IMG/VR virus record: IMGVR_UViG_3300001450_000099
Span: 1-37,792 of that record
DNA length: 37,792 nt
Origin: a virus
Strand: one strand, 5' to 3'
In this document: piece after piece, positions 1-9,632 of the stretch
Layout of the letters: every line of letters begins with the position of its first letter
Position numbering within the stretch: the stretch's first letter is position 1
The notes under the pieces: generated by a model
What the model was told of the DNA's origin: nothing
What the model saw: the letters and a program-made list of their open reading frames with translations, nothing else
Databases searched by the model: none
Program-made: the position numbers and the translations under genes

Positions 1-337
1 GTTGTTGTTGTTGTTGAGGTATTTGAGGCAATCCTTGCTCTTGTCCTTGTGGACCTTCCTGCCCCTGTCCTTGTCCTTGTCCCTGTTGAGCATAAGGATT
101 TAATTCTGGAATTTGTTCTGCTATAATTGGAACTGGATCTTGTCCTAAACTTTGCAATTCTCCTATAGAATTAGTTAATTGCTCGGCTGCTTGTTGTGCC
201 ATTTCCGCTCTTTCAGCTTCTTGTAAATCTCTTAAAGCCCCTAGTTCACTATTCATTGTGTTTCTAGTAGCTTCATCTCCATCACTACGAAGGCTGTATT
301 TATCTATAATTTTTTGAGCTTTTTTTGCGTAAGACAT
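1..337 (-). CDS. Q/G-rich virion-associated protein, partial (C-terminus beyond left edge)
   Basis: Reverse-strand reading from an ATG at 337 stays open to base 1, giving about 112 residues of an incomplete protein. It starts MSYAKKAQKIIDKYSLRSDG, has a charged helical stretch rich in E, A and Q, then a low-complexity GQGQGQ-type segment, and reaches a CAA-repeat poly-glutamine run at the very edge. It begins 3 bases after the stop of the cargo protein gene, so it is probably the next gene of the late operon. The function is unknown. Position and composition suggest a further internal or virion protein, but only this fragment can be seen. Confidence 0.7.
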   Translation of the reverse strand, partial: MSYAKKAQKIIDKYSLRSDGDEATRNTMNSELGALRDLQEAERAEMAQQAAEQLTNSIGELQSLGQDPVPIIAEQIPELNPYAQQGQGQGQGQEGPQGQEQGLPQIPQQQQQ

Positions 338-340
338 AAT

Positions 341-3300
341 TTATTTTTTTGATTTTTTAGTATTAAGACCTAGTCTATTAGAAAATATATATTCATTCCC
401 TTCAGGATCTTTCCATTTGACTTCTTCTCCTTCTACTTCAATTTTATTTTGATTTACTTTACCTCCATAATCGTAACCCAAAGGAATCCCCCCACCTTCG
501 TGAGTTGGTCCTTTATAAGTAACTGTATTTTCAGTATCTCCTCCCATACCATATTGCGTATATCCTCCATTTTTTTTATTTCTAAATTCCAGTATTTCTT
601 CATCTGTTAGTTCGCCCAAAGCTTTTGCAGATTTTAAATTTTCTTTTTGTTTATTATTTTTCTTTGTTCTTAGTTTATCTAATCCTTTATTTACAGCAAA
701 ATTAGTTAAAAATCCAGGGACACTTCCCATTAATGCTCCGATTCCTATATCTCTTGTTTTTTCTTTTCCAAAATTTCCCTGAGAACTTTCATGAAAATCT
801 AAATACTCATCAAAAGATAATTGCTTATTAGGATCTGCCCAACTACTTCCCATTGCATTTCTATTTGCAATATAACTGTCATATTGTTGTTGGTATTCTG
901 GCATATATTTATTTTGATAATTTAAAGCCACTTTTCCTGCTCCAATGCCTGCTCCTATACCTGTTGTTGCTAATGCTGTCATTCTTTTATCAAAAGAAGT
1001 TCTATCTCCTTTATAAGGTTTTCCTGTATAATACTGATATTGTTCTGATCTATTAAGAGGTTTTACTCCTAATGACATATCAGCACTGCCCATACCTGTT
1101 TTAAACTCTTCTTTAGTAAATGGGGGATCTGTAGGACCGCCATTATCATATCTTCTGTGTCCGCCATGCCCATACATATTAGAAACAGTATCTACAGCAG
1201 CATTTAAATTTGCATAAGGATTTACTATTGTTCTTTCGGGAGTATCATTTTCTATTTCTTTAACTTCATTTGCAGAAACTTTTTCTGGATAATATTCTTC
1301 AATATCAACATCATTCCAAGTAGAATACATATTTCTTAAATCTAATAAACCAGTCTCTTTGTCTTTATGAGTATCAAAAATCTTTTTATACTGCTTATAG
1401 TTTTTTACGGATTTTGGATCTCCACCTCTAAATGAAAAATGATGATGTGGAGCGTATCCTTCTCTATTGGTTTCATCTTTGTAAAAAACATTATTAGCTT
1501 TTGCCCATTTTTTACCAGCATCAGTATCATAAAAATCTACTACAGGATCTCCTATTCTTAAATCTACAGCTCCTGTACTATCTGTTTCAGCTGCCATTAA
1601 ATGGTCAGAATTTGGGTCGCCTTTTACAGCTACGTTACCTTTTTTAGTTCTTTTAGTACTTGTTATTTGGGCATCTTTCTCAGGATCAAAACCAAATTCT
1701 CCTAGTGACTGTAATCCAATAAATGTATTTAAATTTACGTAAGGATTTTCAGCTACATCATCTCCTTTCCAATTTTTAGCTAATTTACTTTTCTTTAATC
1801 CTAGTATAAAATCTCTTTTTTTATCTTCTTCTCCTTCTGGTCCACCATACGCCATGGCCATTCTGCGAGGCCCACCATAAGCCATACCCATACCTCCTAA
1901 GAAATTAGCGCCTCCTTGAAATAATTTTTGCCCAAAACCTGAATTTTGAAAGTTTTGTACTCCAGGATCATTCATAAATTGCTTTAAACCTTCAGGATTA
2001 TTTTGTATGAATTGTTGTATTTGACTTCCCATATCAGTATCCTTTGTAAATGCTCCTAGCTTACTCAAAAATCCTCCTGAATTGTTCGCATCAAAGCCTG
2101 CTTGATTTAAAAAGTTTCCTGTACCATTATTTCCAGTGTTATTTCCAGTGTTACCTTGACCTTGTGAAAATATATCCATAAATCCGTTTCCTTGGCCCCC
2201 ACCTGATTCGATTGGAGTTCCTTGAGACATTCCTCCATCTATACCCGATGTGTCAAAATTACCTAAACCACCACTAGTAGCGCCTCCGAACATATCTCCG
2301 CCTCCTCCCATTCCTCCTAAAAATTCTTGTCCAAAAGCTTTAAAAGCATCTCCACCTGTTGTTGCGGGAACTACTTTTTTACTTCCATCTTCATTAAATA
2401 ATTCAGGATTTTTTGCTTTATTTTGTTCGAAATTTATTACATTATCTGCATCTGAAGCATTTTTATCAAATCCATCGTTGGCTTTACTATCTTCCCCCAT
2501 TAAATTGTCCCCAGGTAAGACACTATTCACAAATGTTCTCATTCCTCCACCTTCACCATCTGAATTTTGTACTCCTTTTATTCCCCCTTTAACTAAATCA
2601 CCTAAAAAATTAAAACCCCCCATGTTAAATTTGTTTGAAGTAGCTACTTCTTCAACGTTTGCTTTGGGTCCGTAAAATGGATTAGGAGAAATATTAAAAT
2701 TATGAGTTCCTTGATTGTAAGTTTGTTGTGTATTACTTCCTATGACTTCTCCTCCTGCATTTCTACTAGGAGTTGTTTTAAATCCTGCAGGATTTTGAAA
2801 AGTATTATTTATAGCAACATTATCTCCCTCACTTCTTAATTCATTATATAGATTATATGGATTATTACTTGTATAATTAGATTTAACACTTGTTCCTATT
2901 TCAGGTTTTGTATTTAAACTATTTAAATAACTTGGATTACCTTGATTTCTTATAAAATCTATTTCTTCAGGCGGAGGCGTAAATCCTCCATGAGCTCTTT
3001 TAAGAGGTTTTAATTCTTTATCAAATCCCATTACATTACTAGAGTCTGGAACAGCTAATCCACTACTAACAGAATCTGTAAATGGGTCAATAAAAGGAGG
3101 CGGAGTTCCAGGAGTTACTACCCTCTCATTTTGCTGTCTATCATCAAGTGTAGATTCATATGTTCCAGTTCGACTATTCCATATCTTACTTCCTCTATCT
3201 ACTGCCTTAGTATTTAATTCTATATCTGTTGTAGGAGACTCTCCGCTAGCTACTGGATTAGTAGGATTTACTATAGGAGGAGCAATGAAATTCATATTAA

Positions 3301-3607
3301 ATGCCTGATGTCTCGGCCCAAAAACTCCATAAGGATTATTACTTTTTCCTCTCATTTCTTTTGGACTTTGTAACTGAGGAAACTTAGCGCCATATTGATT
3401 ATAAACTTTTTCTAGTTCAGATAAAGTATTATAATATTCTGGAGATAATTCAAAAACTTCTTCTTGTGACAGAGTTTTGTTTTGACTTAATAAAGGAGCC
3501 TGTGCTTTTTGAAATCTTGATTGTAAATTTTCTAACTTTACTCTGTCTTTCAAATTAAGGTTTCCTACATTTTTTCCACTTAAACTAAATAAAACTGGGT
3601 CTGGCAT
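341..3607 (-). CDS. Large virion cargo protein with divergent M15-type peptidase motifs
   Basis: 1088 residues, directly downstream of the muzzle gene, where crAss-like phages encode a large cargo protein ejected with the DNA. Residues 1-560 are N-, G- and Q-rich and probably disordered. Around 630-740 lies a set of motifs resembling a zinc D,D- or L,D-peptidase of family M15: SDHL with H669, AVDL with D682, and an HHH-F-S-F cluster at 721-726, the layout expected for two metal-binding histidines and an aspartate. The H-to-D spacing is longer than in the usual HxxGxAxD motif. Later there are glycine-rich hydrophobic stretches (TTGIGAGIGAGKVAL; IGIGALMGSVPGF) that could enter membranes. Y-x-GG-P type motifs recur at 575-590, 820-829 and the C-terminus. 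Inference: a virion peptidoglycan hydrolase acting during genome entry. The peptidase call is by motif only. Confidence 0.75.
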   Translation of the reverse strand: MPDPVLFSLSGKNVGNLNLKDRVKLENLQSRFQKAQAPLLSQNKTLSQEEVFELSPEYYNTLSELEKVYNQYGAKFPQLQSPKEMRGKSNNPYGVFGPRHQAFNMNFIAPPIVNPTNPVASGESPTTDIELNTKAVDRGSKIWNSRTGTYESTLDDRQQNERVVTPGTPPPFIDPFTDSVSSGLAVPDSSNVMGFDKELKPLKRAHGGFTPPPEEIDFIRNQGNPSYLNSLNTKPEIGTSVKSNYTSNNPYNLYNELRSEGDNVAINNTFQNPAGFKTTPSRNAGGEVIGSNTQQTYNQGTHNFNISPNPFYGPKANVEEVATSNKFNMGGFNFLGDLVKGGIKGVQNSDGEGGGMRTFVNSVLPGDNLMGEDSKANDGFDKNASDADNVINFEQNKAKNPELFNEDGSKKVVPATTGGDAFKAFGQEFLGGMGGGGDMFGGATSGGLGNFDTSGIDGGMSQGTPIESGGGQGNGFMDIFSQGQGNTGNNTGNNGTGNFLNQAGFDANNSGGFLSKLGAFTKDTDMGSQIQQFIQNNPEGLKQFMNDPGVQNFQNSGFGQKLFQGGANFLGGMGMAYGGPRRMAMAYGGPEGEEDKKRDFILGLKKSKLAKNWKGDDVAENPYVNLNTFIGLQSLGEFGFDPEKDAQITSTKRTKKGNVAVKGDPNSDHLMAAETDSTGAVDLRIGDPVVDFYDTDAGKKWAKANNVFYKDETNREGYAPHHHFSFRGGDPKSVKNYKQYKKIFDTHKDKETGLLDLRNMYSTWNDVDIEEYYPEKVSANEVKEIENDTPERTIVNPYANLNAAVDTVSNMYGHGGHRRYDNGGPTDPPFTKEEFKTGMGSADMSLGVKPLNRSEQYQYYTGKPYKGDRTSFDKRMTALATTGIGAGIGAGKVALNYQNKYMPEYQQQYDSYIANRNAMGSSWADPNKQLSFDEYLDFHESSQGNFGKEKTRDIGIGALMGSVPGFLTNFAVNKGLDKLRTKKNNKQKENLKSAKALGELTDEEILEFRNKKNGGYTQYGMGGDTENTVTYKGPTHEGGGIPLGYDYGGKVNQNKIEVEGEEVKWKDPEGNEYIFSNRLGLNTKKSKK

Positions 3608-3658
3608 AATTGTAAAAATAATTGTTTATCTAATACATAACAAATAAATTGTCTAACA

Positions 3659-6600
3659 CTACCCATTAGTAGGTGTGGAATGCAGTATTATATCATGTAA
3701 AACTAATCTTTTATCGTTTTGGTTTAACATTTTTAATCTTAAGAATACATAAGCATTTCTAAGACGAGCTCCTTCTTGGTCCCTTGGTAAGGATATTCTC
3801 CATTTTCTCATTCTTCTTTTAATATTATCATTTACTACTAAAGGTATTAATCCAGTACGTTGATAATCATTCCAAAGTTCCATACCAGTTATAGTAGATT
3901 CGAATTGATCTACATCATTAATACTAACTTCAGAATCTATTTCTAGATTATGAAATACTGTAGCATAATCTGCTGTGGGATTTAATATAAGAGTAATTTC
4001 AGAATCAAATGCTTTATCATAAAATTTTCCCCAATCACCTTTGTTATGTTCCCATATTTCAGTAGAAGCATCATAGTTTTCGGATAGTAATCTTCTTCCT
4101 GTATCAAAATAAATTCTTGGTTTGTAGTCTAAAAAGGACTCAAAGCCTTGAATTAATTCATTTATAGAAATAGTTAATCCGTTTTGGAATAAATCTTCTC
4201 CATCTTTTCCTATTAATCGAACCCATCTTGGATCAACATCGGGATTTATAACGGGATCTCCTGTTACAATTATTTCGGATGCTTCATAATGAGGAGGAAA
4301 TGAAGTACCAAAAGTAATTACATCTCCTGGATAGTATTGTGTATTAGGTTGTATTTCTAATATTTTTTTAGAATTTAAAAAAGTCATTAAAACTCTTTGA
4401 TTTCTAATATCATAAGTTCCGTGCACCCCATATGAACCAGGGCTCAGTCTAGTTAAAGTTTTATCTCCTGTATTCATATAACCATCTAGAGTAGGAAAAT
4501 AAGAAGACATTCCTTTAATATCAGAAAAAGCAGACACTCCGCTTGCTCCTCCTAACATGTATATTTTTTTATTTAAATCATCCCAATACATAACAGTACT
4601 TCCCGTATTTACAACACTATGTTGGTGTATTGTTCCTGATATGTTACTTATATACTTGTATTGATTTATAACTTGCCCTGTTCCTAATACTAAATCAGCA
4701 CCTCCAGTTGTTTGTAAAGCTCTTTCATCTATAGGCAAACTTCCACTTGCAGAATCTTGAAAAAATATTACATTACCTTGAAAGTTTATCATTTTATTTA
4801 TAGGACCATGAACTCCTTCTACTTCTGTAGTATTAGCTGGTAAGAAATTTGACCAACTATCAGTTAGCTCGCCATCTACTTTTTTCTCGGATACTTTAAT
4901 TTGATGAGAGTGTTCTTCAGAGTAATTAGCTATAGCGTCTTTTGCGAGATACCAATCTTGAGCATTATTTTCCTGCATAACAAGACTTAATAAATCTAAA
5001 TCTTGATTTAGCATTGTTTGCATTCTTGTCCAATTATCAGTCCATCTATCAGCTGCCCAATGTTTTTTAGCTCTTAATTCATTATTAACAGGAGTTTCGC
5101 ATGGAAAAGTTATTGCTGTTCCAGATGCTCCTGGTTCTTTCCATAAGCCATCGCTAGATGCTCCAATACTTTGTTTAGGAAAAGAAGTATTAGTTTCTTG
5201 AGATTCAGATATTGCAGGAGGTAAATACTCATCATCATAATAATTTACATAGATATCTCCACCAAAGACTTTAAATGTTTTTGTGGTTGTTGATTTTTCT
5301 CCTATAACTTGAAAATTACCTGTAGATTGATATATACTTAATTGTCTATTGGCATAATCTGCTCCTCCATATTGATTAGGTAAAAATCTATCGTAAGATA
5401 CTACTTTAAAATAGTTCCAGTATTCTCCGTATTTTCCACCTAACTTTTTAACTAGTCCTGGAATAAATGGAGAAGGTATATTATTTTTATGTACTTCTGC
5501 TCTTTGTACAGCATCTGTATAAAATCCTGGAGATACGGAAACGGAACGTCCATAATTATACCACTCATACCCAAAATATTTCATCTCTTCTGACCCCCAC
5601 CACCAGTCAGAATTATCAGCTGTTTCATTTAACATTAGAATATGTTTCTTTGCTCCAAAAGTCATTATATCATCCCTAGAATTAATTCCTGATGGCCCAT
5701 AATTAGTGCCTATATTTATAGTTGGCCCAGTATTACCAATCCAATTGCCGCTCGATGGAACATAATTAGGAGAATTAAAATCCCAAGCAGTAGAGCCAAA
5801 AAATTGACCTTGACCATTAGCAGAAGATATTTTTTGAAATTCAACAGAACCTAAAGTTTGTTCTGCTCTTATTCTTAAACATCCTGTTAAAGGGAAAAAT
5901 TTACCAGTAAAGCCAACGTCTTGAAATGAATCCAGGGAAGAATTTAACCAAGGATTAGTTATTCCAATAAAATGTTTACACATATAATAATCAGAGTGCC
6001 TCATAATATTAGCTCCTGTACCTATAGGCCAAGAATTATCATTGGTAGTACCACTTACAATATTTTCACTACAAGAAGGAAGTGCTGCAAAATATCCTAT
6101 AGTTTTTAAATGATCATTTACTCTAAAACTATAATTAGGGTCCATAAGTTTTAGGGGACTATGTAATGTACAAAGAGAACGTTTTCTTCTCTCAGCCCCT
6201 TCTCGCCCAGTTATTGCAATACCAGGAACATCCGCAGGTCTTATCCAACTATTAAAATATGAAGCATCTTGTTGTATAGTATCTCCTTGAAAATTAAAGG
6301 TAGAATTTGATGCTGCTCTTGCTATTCCATATTGTCTTTCCCATCCCGATCTAAGAATTTGGTAATTATCATCTTGGGGACCGACCCCTCCAGGAAAACT
6401 TCGATAATCTTCCCAAAGAGTCATTACTCCTGTACCTAATCTAGTTTTATCAGTTTCTCTTCGTTCTACTCTAACTATTTCAAAACCACTTATTTGACTT
6501 TTAATAGAGCTGATATCTATTGTAAATTCTATTCCTAATTGATTACAATTAACCCAACCATAAGTGGGGCTTGATGTTACTGCTTTAGTTAATTCAAAAC

Positions 6601-8716
6601 CTTCGTCATACCTTTCGGGAAATTTAATATCTCCTATCCAAATAACATAGCTAGGATTTCCTTTTAAATCTCTAAATGTAATTCCAAATCTATATACTTC
6701 TCCTGCTGAATATCCTGTGAATAGTGCTTGCACAAAAGGAGAAGCCATATTTTGCCAATTTTCTCCTATACCTACTGGATATGTTATTGCATTATTATTT
6801 TTATCTTCTTCGCCTAAAGTTACTTCTTGTCCTAAAGTGTAATTAAAGGTTCCTGCAAATGTATTACGCTTGATATCGTTAGTGCCATTATATTTAGTGT
6901 CATTATTAATATCAGCATCTGGAGTAGTATTCATTACGTAAGTTCCTCCTACACCTGCACTACTTCTTACTTCCGAACCATGTACGGTCCATTGATTACC
7001 AAATGCAGTATTACCAACTGTTTCGTGTGTTGTGAATTTATAAGATACATTAGGCCCTGTACCTCCTAAAACATTAGTACCTGGTTGAAATTTATATTGA
7101 TCATCTGTATACCAATTATTATTTAAAGCGGGATCTGTTTGATTATAAGGATTTATTGCATCTGCATTTTCAGGAATTGTATTCCAATTACTTGTATTGT
7201 ATTGTGACTCAAAGCCTGTAGCATCTTCTAAGGTAAAAGCTACTTCATTTTCTTTACTTCTATATGCCCTCGCATCATATTCTATTTCAAATCTTTTTTC
7301 TTTGATATTTCCTGCTAATAGCCTATCAAATTTATAGGTAATTGTTTTAGCATAAAATCCGCCTTTTAATTGATTAAATTCAAATGCAGTTAATAATAAA
7401 GTTTCAAGTTCAGTTCCGTCATAAGTAACTGTAAGACTTCCGCTTGTAGGCACAAATTGTTCTTTGAATTTTATTATAGTAGGAACATTTAAAGTTCCCC
7501 AATAAACTACAATATGTTCTATTACTTCAAATCCAGGATCTATATTATTTACTTCCCAAGTTATTGACCTAGCAGCTGTTGAATTTCCCGATGTATCGCC
7601 TCTAAACACGTCAGCGATAGGAACTCCTGAAAAACCATCTAAAGAAGCATTATAAGCACCTGCTGTTGCGTTTTGCGAATTTACTTGTGTAAGCACTACA
7701 GGCCTAGATAACGGAGACATTACAGTCTCATTTCCTGTTGTTCCATTTAATAGCCTATAACCATATTGTACAACACTTCCAACTTTAACAGTGCCTACGC
7801 CTATAGATTGTGTTATAGGTTGATTTAATTTCGTATTAGGTATTAAGTTTAATAATCCAGGATCTGTGGTAAATAGATTAGGGTCTGCTATATTAATTTT
7901 ACTTATTTCATTGTAATAATCTGTAAAATAAACTCTTTGTAAAGTATCGCTTTCGTATCTACCTATAGGATTATCCATTCTGTGGGCAGTAGATAAATTA
8001 AATTTATTATTATAGATAAGATGTTTAGAAGGAATTAATTCATTAGTAGACGAATTTATATCTATTACTTTATCTGTATATTCATCATACTTGATAATCC
8101 AAACTTGACTAGCAGATCCTGTAGGAGTTTCCGAAGTTTCATTAGTAGTAAACAATATAATCTTATCTCGTATATGAGTTGCACCATTGAGTTTTAAATT
8201 TTCTTGTTCTGCGACTACTTCTTCTATTATTAAATCTGTTCCAGTAATATTAACTGTTAAACTGCTATCTAATCCAACTATGTATACCCACTCAGAACCA
8301 TCAGATAAATAAATATTAAAATACCCTAATGCTATTTGACTTTGTATAGTACTTTGGTCTATTAAAAAATCATAGATATTTAAATTTGTTAGCGGAGCGT
8401 TTGGCCACGACACGGAAGGGTAAGGTAGAGTTATTGTGGTTGTTCCTGTTGGTATTCCCCAAGTAATAGTTATACTATTTTGAGAAGTTGCGGGATCAAT
8501 TGTTAAGTCTTTTCTACTTATTCTATAAATGTTTTGAGTAGTTGGGAATTTAAAAGAAAGTATAGTTCCTTTCTCCGTTTCTACTGCTGTAGTAGATTCT
8601 CCTCCTTGAGTAACTACTTTTATATTTTTAGCATTGTTATACTTATTATTAGGCAGTTTATTATTAGATATGTCTTTGTCCATACCTCCTATATATGTAT
8701 TCTTGCTGGCGCTCAT
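3659..8716 (-). CDS. Tail muzzle / stabilization protein (crAss-like, P22 gp10-like role)
   Basis: 1685 residues. The N-terminus, with GMDKDISNNKLPNN near residue 11 followed by YNNAKNIKVVTQGG, is the typical start of the very large tail stabilization (muzzle) proteins of crAss-like phages. These cap the tail tube and fill the role of P22 gp10. The body is beta-rich, poor in charged helices and has no membrane segment or signal peptide. The start ATG overlaps the previous stop by one base (TAATG), indicating coupling to the ring protein gene. The neighbours, ring protein upstream and cargo protein downstream, match the order in this phage group. No enzymatic motif was recognised. Family assignment is firm by context and N-terminal pattern, but the exact structural role is inferred from relatives. 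Confidence 0.85.
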   Translation of the reverse strand: MSASKNTYIGGMDKDISNNKLPNNKYNNAKNIKVVTQGGESTTAVETEKGTILSFKFPTTQNIYRISRKDLTIDPATSQNSITITWGIPTGTTTITLPYPSVSWPNAPLTNLNIYDFLIDQSTIQSQIALGYFNIYLSDGSEWVYIVGLDSSLTVNITGTDLIIEEVVAEQENLKLNGATHIRDKIILFTTNETSETPTGSASQVWIIKYDEYTDKVIDINSSTNELIPSKHLIYNNKFNLSTAHRMDNPIGRYESDTLQRVYFTDYYNEISKINIADPNLFTTDPGLLNLIPNTKLNQPITQSIGVGTVKVGSVVQYGYRLLNGTTGNETVMSPLSRPVVLTQVNSQNATAGAYNASLDGFSGVPIADVFRGDTSGNSTAARSITWEVNNIDPGFEVIEHIVVYWGTLNVPTIIKFKEQFVPTSGSLTVTYDGTELETLLLTAFEFNQLKGGFYAKTITYKFDRLLAGNIKEKRFEIEYDARAYRSKENEVAFTLEDATGFESQYNTSNWNTIPENADAINPYNQTDPALNNNWYTDDQYKFQPGTNVLGGTGPNVSYKFTTHETVGNTAFGNQWTVHGSEVRSSAGVGGTYVMNTTPDADINNDTKYNGTNDIKRNTFAGTFNYTLGQEVTLGEEDKNNNAITYPVGIGENWQNMASPFVQALFTGYSAGEVYRFGITFRDLKGNPSYVIWIGDIKFPERYDEGFELTKAVTSSPTYGWVNCNQLGIEFTIDISSIKSQISGFEIVRVERRETDKTRLGTGVMTLWEDYRSFPGGVGPQDDNYQILRSGWERQYGIARAASNSTFNFQGDTIQQDASYFNSWIRPADVPGIAITGREGAERRKRSLCTLHSPLKLMDPNYSFRVNDHLKTIGYFAALPSCSENIVSGTTNDNSWPIGTGANIMRHSDYYMCKHFIGITNPWLNSSLDSFQDVGFTGKFFPLTGCLRIRAEQTLGSVEFQKISSANGQGQFFGSTAWDFNSPNYVPSSGNWIGNTGPTINIGTNYGPSGINSRDDIMTFGAKKHILMLNETADNSDWWWGSEEMKYFGYEWYNYGRSVSVSPGFYTDAVQRAEVHKNNIPSPFIPGLVKKLGGKYGEYWNYFKVVSYDRFLPNQYGGADYANRQLSIYQSTGNFQVIGEKSTTTKTFKVFGGDIYVNYYDDEYLPPAISESQETNTSFPKQSIGASSDGLWKEPGASGTAITFPCETPVNNELRAKKHWAADRWTDNWTRMQTMLNQDLDLLSLVMQENNAQDWYLAKDAIANYSEEHSHQIKVSEKKVDGELTDSWSNFLPANTTEVEGVHGPINKMINFQGNVIFFQDSASGSLPIDERALQTTGGADLVLGTGQVINQYKYISNISGTIHQHSVVNTGSTVMYWDDLNKKIYMLGGASGVSAFSDIKGMSSYFPTLDGYMNTGDKTLTRLSPGSYGVHGTYDIRNQRVLMTFLNSKKILEIQPNTQYYPGDVITFGTSFPPHYEASEIIVTGDPVINPDVDPRWVRLIGKDGEDLFQNGLTISINELIQGFESFLDYKPRIYFDTGRRLLSENYDASTEIWEHNKGDWGKFYDKAFDSEITLILNPTADYATVFHNLEIDSEVSINDVDQFESTITGMELWNDYQRTGLIPLVVNDNIKRRMRKWRISLPRDQEGARLRNAYVFLRLKMLNQNDKRLVLHDIILHSTPTNG

Positions 8717-9621
8717 TATCTAGAATTACTATTATATCTACGCTCCTGTATATTTAAATACCTGAAGGCAGTATCATGTTCATTTATATTCGGAATTAGT
8801 TTTACCCACTGATTTTTTAATGATTCCATTTGATCAATTGAAGGCATTCTAGATTTATTAGCTGCTGATTGACAATAGAATAGCCAATTTTGTTCTAACT
8901 TATCAGCTATAGCTGGCTGAAACTTTCCTTGTATTGCTAATTTAAAAGATAATCTATGGGCGATATAGTCTCTTACTGCATTTTGAAATCTTGTTTCTTG
9001 CGGAATCATTGGAAATCCTTTTTCATCTACTGGATATGCAGTGTACGCCATTTCAACTTGTCCTGATTTAAATGAAGTAAATATTTTATCTCCCGAAACA
9101 GTATATGTATATAAGTCATCTACCATCCCACCTCCTACGGTAGGTAAGTTAGCTGCAAAAGGAGTATTAGCAGTTGCGTTTGGATTAGAATTAAAAAATG
9201 GATTACAATTTTGATTATCGTCTAGAGTCGTAGAGGGTACAACATCTACAGTATTGTTATCGCAATTGTTCGTAACACAATCTACAGTAGTACCATTAGA
9301 TCCGCCTGTCCCCGTATGAAAGGAATTAGTTGCATATGTCATTGGCATATTAGTACAAAACTCTCGAACTTGAACAATTTGATGTAAATTACAAGGCAAA
9401 TCCCCTCTATGATTTGTTATATTAATTGGATCAGGATGTCCCATTAGATCTTGGCCATCTGTAATTAAATTAGTATAAACTCTTGGAGCACCTATTAAAT
9501 CCAGCGCTTCTGCTGCCCATTCTATAGCATCATTCCAATCAAGATCTGTTTCAAATCCATAATCCCTATATACTTTTTCTAGTATAGTATCTAATTTTAT
9601 ATGTTTTCCACTTAATGCCAT
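8716..9621 (-). CDS. Tail ring / tubular protein (second ring-type)
   Basis: 301 residues. The start reads LDTILEKVYRDYGFETDLDWNDAIEWAAEAL in pieces: an N-terminal helical region with the D-W-x-x-A-I-E-W-A-A-E-A-L pattern common to ring or tubular tail proteins of crAss-like phages. A low-complexity, N/T/C-containing insert lies at about 120-150 (GGSNGTTVDCVTNNCDNN). A conserved-looking block follows (VEMAYTAYPVDEKGFPMIP, then AVRDYIAHRLSFKLA), typical of connector proteins that assemble as dodecamers below the portal. It sits between the IHF-like gene and the muzzle gene, the usual place for a ring protein. Function is inferred from the family pattern and synteny. Confidence 0.78.
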   Translation of the reverse strand: MALSGKHIKLDTILEKVYRDYGFETDLDWNDAIEWAAEALDLIGAPRVYTNLITDGQDLMGHPDPINITNHRGDLPCNLHQIVQVREFCTNMPMTYATNSFHTGTGGSNGTTVDCVTNNCDNNTVDVVPSTTLDDNQNCNPFFNSNPNATANTPFAANLPTVGGGMVDDLYTYTVSGDKIFTSFKSGQVEMAYTAYPVDEKGFPMIPQETRFQNAVRDYIAHRLSFKLAIQGKFQPAIADKLEQNWLFYCQSAANKSRMPSIDQMESLKNQWVKLIPNINEHDTAFRYLNIQERRYNSNSR

Positions 9622-9632
9622 AATTTTTAATT

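Noticed and set aside
2250-2675. 141-codon plus-strand frame, proline/serine-rich
   Set aside because: It lies opposite the glycine-rich part of the cargo protein gene; the proline-rich product is what antisense GG codons give. No start signal.
3659-8716. Possible use of an alternative genetic code, as in some crAss-like phages
   Set aside because: All large genes are uninterrupted in the standard code, and TAA, TAG and TGA are all used as terminal stops here.
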